Assembly (NCBI GenBank): GCA_016202915.1
Contig: JACQNT010000076.1
Location: forward strand, 1 to 5,454
Length of the DNA: 5,454 nt
Direction: 5' to 3'
Source: Acidobacteriota bacterium
GTDB lineage: Bacteria > Acidobacteriota > Polarisedimenticolia > Gp22-AA2
The notes beneath the pieces are model-generated. The model did not search any database. It saw only the letters and a list, made by a program, of their open reading frames with translations, and was not told where the DNA came from. Both the position numbers and the translations under genes were made by a program. This document shows, piece by piece, positions 1 to 5,454 of this stretch (positions are counted from its first letter, which is position 1; the number at the start of each line of letters is the position of its first letter).

Positions 1-12
1 CCAGACAGCCAT
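1..12 (-). CDS. Possible start of a further downstream gene (partial, 4 codons)
   Basis: Just after the TAG stop of the macro-kinase gene (25-27), the minus strand reads AGGGGAGCTTGGCGATG. A GGGGAG ribosome-binding-like sequence lies about eight bases before an ATG at 12-10. The four codons visible (Met-Ala-Val-Trp) run off the window. The spacing and direction would fit an eighth gene in the same operon. Four codons cannot show homology, so this could equally be chance in GC-rich intergenic DNA. Confidence 0.25.
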
Positions 13-24
13 CGCCAAGCTCCC

Positions 25-1569
25 CTACCCCGTGTCTCCGAGCCCCATCCCCGCCCCCCTGGCCTCGATCAACACCTCCTCGAGCGCCCGCACGCCTTGT
101 GGCCGCGCGCCGGGGTCGGTCCGCAGCCCATCGCGCAGGGCGCTCAGCGCCCTCTTGCGCTCGCGGTCGATTCCGCTCGGAATGGCAGGCTCGGGCCCCG
201 GGAAGCTGCCCGTCAGACACTCCCAGAGCGTCGCCGCCAGGAGGTAGACGTCGGTCGTCGGCCCGATCCGGGCGCCGAGCCGCTGCTGCTCGGGCGCCAT
301 GTAGAGCGGGGTGCCGCCCAGGCGCGTCAAGAGGACGCTCCGGCCCGCGACCCCCATGGCCCTCGCCAGTCCGAAGTCGGCGAGCTTCCCGCGCTTGCCT
401 GCGGGATCGACGAAGACGTTGCTCGGCTTGATGTCGCCATGGAGGACGCCGCTGGCGTGCGCGTAGTCGAGCCCTTCGCACAAGCTGATGCCGACGGTGA
501 TCACCGACTCGACTGGAAGCCCCCGCTCGCCCGCACCGGCGATCCACTTCTCGCCGGTATCCCAGTCGAGATACTCCATGACGACGTACGGGCCCGCGGT
601 GTCGTCCCGCGGCTGGAAGTGATGGCAGCGAACGATGCTGTCGTGTGTGAGCCCGATCGAGATCGCCGCCTCGCGCTGGAGCGCCTCCAGCGACTCGTTG
701 AGCGCCACCAGGTCCTGCCGCAATACCTTGATCGCGAAGACGCGGCGCAGCAGGAGGTCCCACGAAAGGTAGACGACCGCCAGGCCCCCGCGCCCCAGCT
801 CCTCCAGGAGCACATAGCGCCCCCCGATGACGGGCCGGCTCCCCTCGAGCGCGAGAGCCGCAGACAACGAGGTGCGTCCACCCACTGCAGGAGCCGCCAA
901 CGTCCTGCTCGATGACCCGCGGCGATCGCCGGCCGCCCGCGGCGCCACACGGGTCCGAGCCGGATCCTCAGCAGCCAGCGCCAGGCGATCGCCCGCCAGC
1001 GCTTGGAGCCCGCGCAGGAATGCCGCGCGGACGTCAGCCGCGGGGAGCGAAAAGACGACCGTTTCCAGCACCGTCCGATTCGCGACATGCTTGGCGAGGC
1101 TCTGGACGATGAGGCGCGCCGACCGGTGAGCCGCGAAGCCCGCCGTGCCCGTGGCCAGGGCGGCGACGCCGAGGCGCCGGATGCCGAGCACCTCGCAGCG
1201 CCGGAAGACCTCTCGCGAGAGCTGGCGAATCGTCCGTTCGGTCGGCGCGATGTCGTTCTCCCAGTCCACCGTCACCGCGTGGAGAACGTACTTCACCGAG
1301 AGCGTCCCCGCCGAGGTGGTCGCGACGTCCCCGATGGTGAGCGGAACCAAGCGGGCCGCCTCCTCGACGAGCTGCCGCCCGGCAGCCTTGCGGATGGCCC
1401 GCGACACCCCGCTGCGCATCGTGAGCATGGTGTCGTCGCTCGAGACCACCGCGTCGACCACGCCGGCTCGGCCCAGGTCTTCGAGCGGTCTCGGCGTGAC
1501 GACAACCGTGACGGGCCCGACGGCGAACGAGACGTCGCGTCGCCCCCCGACCGGTCGCGTCCTCCTCAC
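25..1569 (-). CDS. Macro domain - Ser/Thr protein kinase fusion
   Basis: A cytosolic protein of 514 residues with no evident membrane segment. The start is GTG at 1569, in a GTGA overlap with the stop of the FHA gene. The frame stays open to 1785, but that stretch is the FHA gene in another frame. Residues about 13-180 form a macro domain, the fold that binds ADP-ribose and related nucleotides. It shows DAVVSSDD (39-46) where typical macros have a D-A-hydrophobic-V-N-A-A-N loop, then SGVSRAI, and a GTAGF phosphate-loop-like motif (141-145). Residues 190-248 are a Ser/Arg/Ala-rich linker. Residues about 252-505 are a Hanks-type kinase: glycine loop at 259, Lys281 (AIK), Glu300, HGDIKPSN catalytic loop with Asp379 and Asn384, DFG at 398-400, APE at 425-427 and helix-F Asp440. 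All catalytic residues are present, so it should be active. The Arg before the catalytic Asp is Gly, a variant also seen in other bacterial kinases. Likely partner: the adjacent FHA protein. Confidence 0.92.
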   Translation of the reverse strand: MRRTRPVGGRRDVSFAVGPVTVVVTPRPLEDLGRAGVVDAVVSSDDTMLTMRSGVSRAIRKAAGRQLVEEAARLVPLTIGDVATTSAGTLSVKYVLHAVTVDWENDIAPTERTIRQLSREVFRRCEVLGIRRLGVAALATGTAGFAAHRSARLIVQSLAKHVANRTVLETVVFSLPAADVRAAFLRGLQALAGDRLALAAEDPARTRVAPRAAGDRRGSSSRTLAAPAVGGRTSLSAALALEGSRPVIGGRYVLLEELGRGGLAVVYLSWDLLLRRVFAIKVLRQDLVALNESLEALQREAAISIGLTHDSIVRCHHFQPRDDTAGPYVVMEYLDWDTGEKWIAGAGERGLPVESVITVGISLCEGLDYAHASGVLHGDIKPSNVFVDPAGKRGKLADFGLARAMGVAGRSVLLTRLGGTPLYMAPEQQRLGARIGPTTDVYLLAATLWECLTGSFPGPEPAIPSGIDRERKRALSALRDGLRTDPGARPQGVRALEEVLIEARGAGMGLGDTG

Positions 1570-2369
1570 GGACAGGTGTGCAGGATGTAGCCGCGCCGGT
1601 GGACGTTCTCGAACACCAAGGTCCCCGGCGCGACCGTCTGGACTTTCTGCTGAACCGCCGATACGAGGCCGGCCAAGTCCAATCGGGTCATGGGATTCCG
1701 CGGCCGGCTCGAGCCCGGCGCCGTCCAGCCGGAGTCCATCGAGTTCGGCCCCCACACCGCCCTGATGAGGTCGTCGTGGGGGCACAGCGTCGGCTTCCCA
1801 CCATGCGCGGCGTTCGTGTCGACCATGTACCGGATCAGGGTCTCCTGCTTCTCGGTGAGTTTGATCGGTACCCGACGTGAACCGACCACGACAATAATCC
1901 GCCCTCGCGACGCCTCGTACTCAATGCAGGCCCGGCCTTCTACTCCCGTCACCCGCTGGGTCTCCTCGGGGTCGCTGAACGTCAACTCCCAGTAGAGCCG
2001 TTTGCCGGCCTTGGTCACCCGACTCAACAGACAAATGACATCACTGTTCGCCAAGCGGGCCTTGCCCTTCACTGCTTCCAAGACGCCGCTGCGCCGGACG
2101 CACGTCCCATTGCGGCTTCCGTTGTCAACGACCCACCAGCCCCCGCCCTGGCGCTCGATGGAGCAGTGAGCCTCCCGGCCGACAAGCCGCTGAAGGTCAG
2201 GCGCGAGCACGACGTCGTTGATCTTCGGGTAGCGCCCGACCGTCACCCGGGATTTCTTGAGGCGAACCGTAAACCGCCGGCCGTCCGGACCTTGGATCGC
2301 AAGCTGGGGGAGGCGGGCGCTCATGGTCGGGCGGCGGGAGCTCGGTGCCTTACGGGTGCTCTTGACCAT
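1566..2369 (-). CDS. FHA domain - winged-helix transcriptional regulator
   Basis: A predicted cytosolic DNA-binding regulator of 267 residues. Residues about 22-115 form an FHA domain, which binds phosphothreonine peptides: VGRYP (Gly45, Arg46), His68 in the second loop and NGSRNGT (83-89). The Ser usually three residues before that His appears to be Arg65. Residues about 165-264 fit an OmpR/PhoB-type winged helix: LTEKQETLIRYMV, then DDLIRAVWG, a Gly/Pro/Ser-rich insertion (208-228), a helix LDLAGLVSAVQQKV and the wing ending HRRGYIL. No receiver domain is present, so control probably comes through the FHA domain. The gene sits 42 bases after the ThiF gene and overlaps the kinase gene by four bases. 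That is reminiscent of PknH-EmbR in mycobacteria, where a kinase controls an FHA regulator. Neither ATG 2369 nor the internal ATG 2324 has a good ribosome-binding site; either start keeps both domains whole. Family assignment is firm; targets are unknown. Confidence 0.88.
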   Translation of the reverse strand: MVKSTRKAPSSRRPTMSARLPQLAIQGPDGRRFTVRLKKSRVTVGRYPKINDVVLAPDLQRLVGREAHCSIERQGGGWWVVDNGSRNGTCVRRSGVLEAVKGKARLANSDVICLLSRVTKAGKRLYWELTFSDPEETQRVTGVEGRACIEYEASRGRIIVVVGSRRVPIKLTEKQETLIRYMVDTNAAHGGKPTLCPHDDLIRAVWGPNSMDSGWTAPGSSRPRNPMTRLDLAGLVSAVQQKVQTVAPGTLVFENVHRRGYILHTCP

Positions 2370-2411
2370 GGTCAGCGGGAATGTACTGCCGCTGAGTGGC
2401 CTTGTCCACGG

Positions 2412-3182
2412 TCACGCGTGCCGAGTGCTCGCGCCCGAGACAGCCCGCTGTACTGGCAACATCGTACCGCGCCCAATGTCAAGGTAGACCTCCTCCCAGG
2501 CCAGCGTGCCGGCGAGCCACGCGTAGAACGTGCCCAGCATCGCGGCGGCGACGGTGAGGTTCGTGAAGAGGAGCTGCGGCGCGATGGGAGTGCCAGCCGC
2601 ACAGCCTTGCTGGTCGGGACGCCGGTCTCTCGGCCGGGCCAGCTCCGGGTGAAAGCGCGTCAGCGGGTTGGTGACGTCGCGGCCCGCGCGGCGGACAAAG
2701 GCCTGGACGTTGCCATAGGTCCCCGTGCGCCCGTCCTCGATGCCGTCGTTGCCTCCGGAGATCAGGACTACCGACCAGAGGCGGCGGCACCGATCGCTCA
2801 CGAGCTTGCGGGTGGCGTGGTTGTCCACGCACAGCAGCACGGCGTCCCCTTCACCGACCAGGCGGCGCACGTTTCCCGGGCCGACGTACTCCGCGACCGG
2901 CAGGATCGTCAGCCGGCCGTCGCAGGCCTGGGCCAGCTCGTGGGCCTTGATCACGGCCTTGTTGCCGGTGGCGTCGAACAGGACGCGCTCACGGTTGCGG
3001 GCCTCGTAGGCGTCGCCGTCGACAAGGACCAGCGTGTCGCAGACGCGTTGGAAAGCGAGGAACTGGGCGAGCGCCTGGGCCACCGGCGCGCCGACCCCCC
3101 CGAGCCCGATGACCTTCACCGCCGTGATCCCGTCTCGCGGTCGCTCGTCGCGGGCGGGGCGGCTACGAGCAGGCGCGGCCAT
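2412..3182 (-). CDS. ThiF/E1-like ubiquitin-activating (adenylyltransferase) enzyme
   Basis: An E1-like enzyme of 256 residues, expected to adenylate the C-terminus of a ubiquitin-like protein using ATP. The most probable substrate is the UBL encoded at 4604-4936. The Rossmann nucleotide loop GLGGVG is at 26-31, the strand-end acidic residues VDGD at 55-57, the ThiF signature NRER with Asn63, Arg64 and Arg66, Lys75, and the magnesium-site motif CVDN with Asp120. All adenylation residues are therefore intact. Cys194, in QGCAAGTPI, is the best-placed candidate for a thioester cysteine. No pair of CxxC zinc motifs is seen, unlike MoeB/ThiF. I chose ATG 3182, preceded by GAGGG at about five bases and overlapping the JAB gene by 20 bases. 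A GTG at 3215 would add 11 low-complexity residues. The arrangement resembles ThiF proteins of PRTRC-type and other E2/JAB cassettes. Confidence 0.92.
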   Translation of the reverse strand: MAAPARSRPARDERPRDGITAVKVIGLGGVGAPVAQALAQFLAFQRVCDTLVLVDGDAYEARNRERVLFDATGNKAVIKAHELAQACDGRLTILPVAEYVGPGNVRRLVGEGDAVLLCVDNHATRKLVSDRCRRLWSVVLISGGNDGIEDGRTGTYGNVQAFVRRAGRDVTNPLTRFHPELARPRDRRPDQQGCAAGTPIAPQLLFTNLTVAAAMLGTFYAWLAGTLAWEEVYLDIGRGTMLPVQRAVSGASTRHA

Positions 3183-3828
3183 TTGCCCTCGCGCGGTCCA
3201 TCTCCTCTGTCCCACACGTCACACGCTCGAGCCACTTGCGGGGCGGGGTGAGAGGAGTCGAGAAGTCCTCGAGGATGTCCTGGGGCCGCAGGAGAAACCG
3301 CGTGGCGTGGGCCACGAAGGACACGCTGACGTCGGGAGGACGGCGGTGGACACGTCCGAGCACGATGCGAAGCCCATCCTGGGCGTCATCCCGGTCATCG
3401 GTGCCGCTGAAGAACGCCGGAAACGCGGCGTGCGAGTGCGCATCCCCGAGCTTGATGAAGCCGTCGGGGCGGCTCAGGTGGCCGTACGTGACGTGCCCGG
3501 CGTGCGCGAGGGTCTGCGGCGGCACGGCCAGCCTGAAGGTGCGGCTCGCCGGCGCATAGTAGATGAAGGCCACCGCCTCCCCCTGCCAGGTCTCGTAGAC
3601 GGCACGGAAGAAGCCGTACATCCGCTCGAGGAGCTGCCGGGGAATCCGCGGCAGCGAGAGCTGCAGCGAGACATCGGCGCGCGCGAGCCCCGGCACACGG
3701 GGCGCCGGTGTCACGGAAGTGAAGAGGAGGCTCCGATCGACGAGGAAGACTCCGTTGGCCGCGACCAGGTAGTAGATCGGGGCCGACGGCTCGGCACCCC
3801 CGGGGTAGCACCCGTGGAAGGGAATCAT
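3163..3828 (-). CDS. JAB/JAMM-family metallo-isopeptidase (deubiquitinase-like)
   Basis: A protein of 221 residues expected to cleave ubiquitin-like proteins from conjugates or precursors with a zinc ion. Counting from ATG 3828, the JAMM motif is complete: His131-Ser-His133, seven residues, Ser141, two residues, Asp144, in GDAHSHAAFPAFFSGTDD. Glu84, in WQGEAVAFIYY, is positioned as the catalytic acid before the first core strand. Residues 1-75 form an extra N-terminal region (IYYLVAANGVFL and following) not part of the minimal JAMM fold; a comparable extension is my recollection of PRTRC protein A. The ATG at 3828 overlaps the E2-like gene's TGA (ATGA), like two other junctions here. An upstream ATG at 3843 would add five residues, and neither has a clear ribosome-binding site. 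In the cassette it would act like Rpn11, removing or recycling the tag, possibly with the ATPase encoded upstream. Confidence 0.92.
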   Translation of the reverse strand: MIPFHGCYPGGAEPSAPIYYLVAANGVFLVDRSLLFTSVTPAPRVPGLARADVSLQLSLPRIPRQLLERMYGFFRAVYETWQGEAVAFIYYAPASRTFRLAVPPQTLAHAGHVTYGHLSRPDGFIKLGDAHSHAAFPAFFSGTDDRDDAQDGLRIVLGRVHRRPPDVSVSFVAHATRFLLRPQDILEDFSTPLTPPRKWLERVTCGTEEMDRARANGRACS

Positions 3829-4607
3829 GACGCCGGGGGGCATGCCACGAGGAGGGTCGCCAGCTCGTCGGCTGAGCGGGGCACCGGCGCCGGAGCGATC
3901 ATAGCGAGCATCGCTTCCAACACTTCGCCGACCGTCGTGCCGGCGGGACGCCAGCAGATGGTCAAGGGGAACAACGGATCCTGCTTGCTCGCCTTCTCCC
4001 AGGCCTCGAGACTGGCGATCCGGGGATCGAGATCACGCATCGCGGCCCAGCCGGCTGGGCCAGCGGAGCGGTTGAAGCCAGCGCCCCAGAAGTGGGTACG
4101 GATTGCCCTGACCTTCTCCTCCCAGGACAGAGGTGCGAGATCCTTCTTCAGCTTCAGGCAGAGCCAGCACGGCAGGGTCTCTACAGCCGTCACGTTCAGT
4201 AGATTCGGCCGAAAGAGAACATCGCCGAGTATCTGGAGCGGTGCCGGCCGGTAGAAGCACTGTTGGACATCGGTCGACGCGCCGTGGCTGAAGGCGACGA
4301 CCAGGACGATGTAGGGGAAGGCGAGTGTGGCCGTCCGGTAGACCGCGCCGGGGCCCACCGGCTCAGGGGAGTCGTCGGCCAGCCACTGCACGGTGCGGAC
4401 TTGCGGGCGCTCTTCGAGCACGAGGACCACGGCGTCACCGCGCCGGCGGATGAAGCGGACCCCTTCGGGGATCGCCTCCGGAAGCGCCTCATGGTCGAGA
4501 CGCCCGAAGAAGGCGGCGAGGAAGTCGGCCAAGGTCGTCGCCCCGGTCGTGCGCCCGTCCAGCCTCCAGACGAGACGACCGTCCACGACTTCGAGGCGAA
4601 GCGTCAT
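3825..4607 (-). CDS. Prokaryotic E2-like conjugating-enzyme candidate
   Basis: A protein of 260 residues between the UBL and JAB genes, where E2-type proteins usually sit in such cassettes. The middle part resembles the E2 core of Prok-E2/PRTRC-B-type families. A strand FPYIVLVVAF (97-106) is followed by a strand QQCFYRPAPL (115-124), then a Leu-Asn-Val turn (137-139) recalling the HPN of E2s, then LPCWLCLKL. In E2s the catalytic cysteine is about eight residues after the Asn of HPN. Here Cys147 is nine and Cys150 twelve after Asn138, so Cys147 is the better candidate, while Cys150 fits the C-L-hydrophobic flank. The C-terminal helical part (160-260) is Trp/Ala-rich and unrecognised. The start ATG 4607 forms an ATGA overlap with the UBL stop and has AAGGG just upstream. 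Certain: a real, coupled gene. Inferred: the E2 role, from fold pattern and context, with no recognisable full signature. Confidence 0.72.
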   Translation of the reverse strand: MTLRLEVVDGRLVWRLDGRTTGATTLADFLAAFFGRLDHEALPEAIPEGVRFIRRRGDAVVLVLEERPQVRTVQWLADDSPEPVGPGAVYRTATLAFPYIVLVVAFSHGASTDVQQCFYRPAPLQILGDVLFRPNLLNVTAVETLPCWLCLKLKKDLAPLSWEEKVRAIRTHFWGAGFNRSAGPAGWAAMRDLDPRIASLEAWEKASKQDPLFPLTICWRPAGTTVGEVLEAMLAMIAPAPVPRSADELATLLVACPPAS

Positions 4608-4936
4608 GCGCCCTTCTCGCCGGCATGGTGAACGAATTCGACGGTATCGCTGGCGGTGAGCCGGTGGCTCGCGCGGACGCGCTCGCCGTTGACGAGAACC
4701 ACGGCCCGCGGGTCGAGCTGGAGGATGGGGGCGAGCAGGGTCCGGGCGTGAGAGATCTGCAGACCCGCCAGCGGGAAGCTCTGCACCCCCGCCCCCGAGA
4801 TCACCTGCACGTCACCGGTCGCTCCGGGCGCGGGCCCGCCATCCCCCGCGGCCGTCGTCGCGGGAGGTGAAATCCGCTCCGTGTCGGCACGGCGCCGGTG
4901 GCCCTCGTTGCGAAGCATTCGTCGCAAGCGTTCCAT
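4604..4936 (-). CDS. Small ubiquitin-like (beta-grasp) protein
   Basis: A protein of 110 residues and the probable tag of the system. Residues 1-40 are basic then Ala/Gly/Pro-rich, likely a flexible tail. Residues about 42-105 fit a short beta-grasp fold: a first hairpin VQVISGAGVQSFPL, a helix ISHARTLLAPIL, and VLVNGERV followed by HRLTASDTVEFV, a pattern also seen in ThiS/MoaD-type and bacterial UBL proteins (a strand with NGE, then a D-T-V-E-F final strand). The C-terminus is HHAGEKGA, not the usual Gly-Gly. Either this Ala-ended tail is activated directly, or the JAB protein trims it. PRTRC protein C, as I recall it, also ends in a Gly-Lys-Gly-like tail. The start ATG 4936 is fixed by a strong ribosome-binding site (AGGAGG, five bases away). 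The gene follows the ATPase gene by 12 bases and overlaps the E2-like gene by four. The UBL call rests on pattern and context. Confidence 0.72.
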   Translation of the reverse strand: MERLRRMLRNEGHRRRADTERISPPATTAAGDGGPAPGATGDVQVISGAGVQSFPLAGLQISHARTLLAPILQLDPRAVVLVNGERVRASHRLTASDTVEFVHHAGEKGA

Positions 4937-4941
4937 GGAGT

Positions 4942-4947
4942 CCTCCT
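4942..4947 (-). promoter_or_regulatory. Strong Shine-Dalgarno of the UBL gene
   Basis: The minus strand reads AGGAGG followed by five bases and the ATG at 4936. This is the clearest ribosome-binding site in the window; the other genes rely on overlaps and weak sites. It begins two bases after the ATPase gene's TGA. It could let the ubiquitin-like protein be made in excess of the enzymes, as a tag would need. Confidence 0.75.
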
Positions 4948-4948
4948 C

Positions 4949-5454
4949 TCAGCGGTCGTGAAGGGCGAGATACAGGTGGCTGCCGGGCCCGCGTCGTCGC
5001 GCATCGACGTCGACGCTGACGACGTCGAGATCGCTCGGCAGGTCGAGCATCTGGCGCAGCGCGGGCCCCGGCTTAAGTCGCTGCGTGATGCCCGCGACCT
5101 GGCGATCGAGCGCCTCGAGCAGATCGCACGTGGTGAGGCCAGACGCCTGGCCGCGGATCGTACGCAGCGCGCTCCGCCGCTTGGCGTCCGCCACCACCTG
5201 GGCGATGAGGGCGCCGCTCATCACTTCGGGCGCCGTGACGGTGCGCCGCGAGCCATCGCGCAGGACGAGGGTGCCGAGGGTGGCCGCCTCGCCGTTGGGC
5301 GCATAGATCGAGGCCAGCGCCTGCTCGACCAGCGCGTCCCTGACCGGCTCGGCGCCCTCGCCGTTGACGCCCCAGTAGGGCAGATCCGGCACGAGATGCT
5401 TGCGGAAGATGTCGCGCGCGGCCTGCCGGCCGGGACGCGGAATACGAAAGACCC
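4949..5454 (-). CDS. AAA+ ATPase, proteasomal ARC/Mpa-like, C-terminal part (5' end outside window)
   Basis: The last 167 residues of a protein whose start lies beyond 5454. The open frame continues to the window edge, so the GTG at 5392 is very probably an internal Val. It starts with FRIPRPGRQAARDIFRKHL, matching the end of an AAA+ module (I-x-R-P...A-x-x-I-F), then DLP, a Tyr-Ala element (50-51), a short hairpin, and SGALIAQVVADAKRRSAL (79-96), the sensor-2/lid helix pattern SGA-x-I-x-x-x-V-x-x-A-K typical of ARC/Mpa. GLTTCDLLEALD (105-116) matches the next helix. The final strand SHLYLALHDR aligns with the ARC/Mpa ERIVYIRTL strand, where the protein stops. The Gly-Gln-Tyr-Leu proteasome-docking tail is therefore absent. 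Role inferred: a hexameric ATP-driven unfoldase working on tagged proteins. The Walker motifs lie outside the window, so activity and full domain content cannot be judged. Confidence 0.78.
   Translation of the reverse strand, partial: VFRIPRPGRQAARDIFRKHLVPDLPYWGVNGEGAEPVRDALVEQALASIYAPNGEAATLGTLVLRDGSRRTVTAPEVMSGALIAQVVADAKRRSALRTIRGQASGLTTCDLLEALDRQVAGITQRLKPGPALRQMLDLPSDLDVVSVDVDARRRGPGSHLYLALHDR

Noticed and set aside
97..915. Plus-strand open frame (272 codons) opposite the kinase
   Set aside because: A mirror of the kinase domain coding sequence with no protein-family motif.
1570..1785. N-terminal extension of the macro-kinase protein by 72 residues
   Set aside because: This stretch encodes the end of the FHA winged helix in another frame. 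The extension is low-complexity, while GTG 1569 gives a GTGA overlap just before the macro domain.
2370..2411. Promoter or terminator in the 42-base gap before the FHA gene
   Set aside because: No hairpin followed by a T-run and no convincing -35/-10 pair could be seen.
2166..3251. Long plus-strand open frame (361 codons) opposite the ThiF gene
   Set aside because: A shadow of the E1 gene. It crosses a gene boundary, has no recognisable domain and is biased in composition.
3034..4254. Long open frame on the plus strand (406 codons) opposite the E1, JAB and E2-like genes
   Set aside because: It has Arg/Gly/Ala-rich low-complexity content and no motifs. The opposite strand carries complete JAMM and ThiF motifs. 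Long antisense frames are expected in GC-rich DNA.
4604..4936. UBL as Pup or UBact
   Set aside because: Pup-type proteins are disordered/helical and end in Gly-Gly-Glu/Gln. This one shows a beta-strand-rich pattern with an NGE turn and lacks that ending.
5390..5392. GTG at 5392 as start of a 147-residue stand-alone protein
   Set aside because: The frame remains open to the window edge, and the 20 codons before it encode an AAA+-like R-P...A-A-x-D-I-F stretch continuous with the rest, so it is an internal codon.
1..5454. CRISPR arrays, tRNA/rRNA genes, insertion sequences or direct repeats
   Set aside because: No repeated units, terminal inverted repeats, transposase motifs or RNA signatures were noticed; nearly all bases are coding.

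Overview
The window is GC-rich (by eye well above 60% G+C) and tightly packed. Seven genes lie on the minus strand and read from position 5454 down to 1. Junctions are very short or overlapping: ATGA at 4607/4604 and 3828/3825, GTGA at 1569/1566, a 12-base gap at 4937-4948, and a 42-base gap at 2370-2411. This suggests one operon. No marker gene is present, so the host can only be guessed: a high-GC bacterium of a lineage that uses eukaryote-like signalling domains and ARC/Mpa-type ATPases (for example Actinomycetota, Nitrospirota, Methylomirabilota/Rokubacteria or a similar uncultured group).

Upstream part (5454-2412), in transcription order. First comes the C-terminal piece of an AAA+ ATPase that resembles the proteasomal ATPases ARC/Mpa (5454-4949, cut by the window edge). 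It is followed by a small beta-grasp ubiquitin-like protein (4936-4604), an E2-like conjugating-enzyme candidate (4607-3825), a JAB/JAMM metal-dependent isopeptidase with a complete H-x-H-x7-S-x2-D motif (3828-3163), and a ThiF/E1-type adenylating enzyme with a complete nucleotide site (3182-2412). Together these are the parts of a bacterial ubiquitin-like conjugation/deconjugation pathway. The set of UBL, E2-like, JAB and ThiF resembles the core of PRTRC-type and other prokaryotic E1/E2/JAB cassettes. What is unusual is the co-directional unfoldase-like ATPase at the head.

Downstream part (2369-25). An FHA domain fused to an OmpR/PhoB-type winged helix (2369-1566) overlaps by four bases a protein that joins an N-terminal macro (ADP-ribose-binding type) domain to a C-terminal Ser/Thr protein kinase (1569-25). 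A kinase next to an FHA transcription factor recalls the PknH-EmbR pair of mycobacteria, although the domain order differs here. The likely reading is that the kinase phosphorylates a partner read by the FHA domain, that the winged helix then adjusts transcription, and that the macro domain may sense an ADP-ribose-type ligand.

Taken together, the window could encode a ubiquitin-like tagging and unfolding module with its own phospho-signalling regulator. The family assignments of the E1, JAB, kinase, FHA-winged helix and macro domain rest on visible motifs. Those of the UBL, E2 and ATPase rest on pattern similarity and are less certain. The biological role (protein quality control, defence or regulation) is not shown by the sequence.
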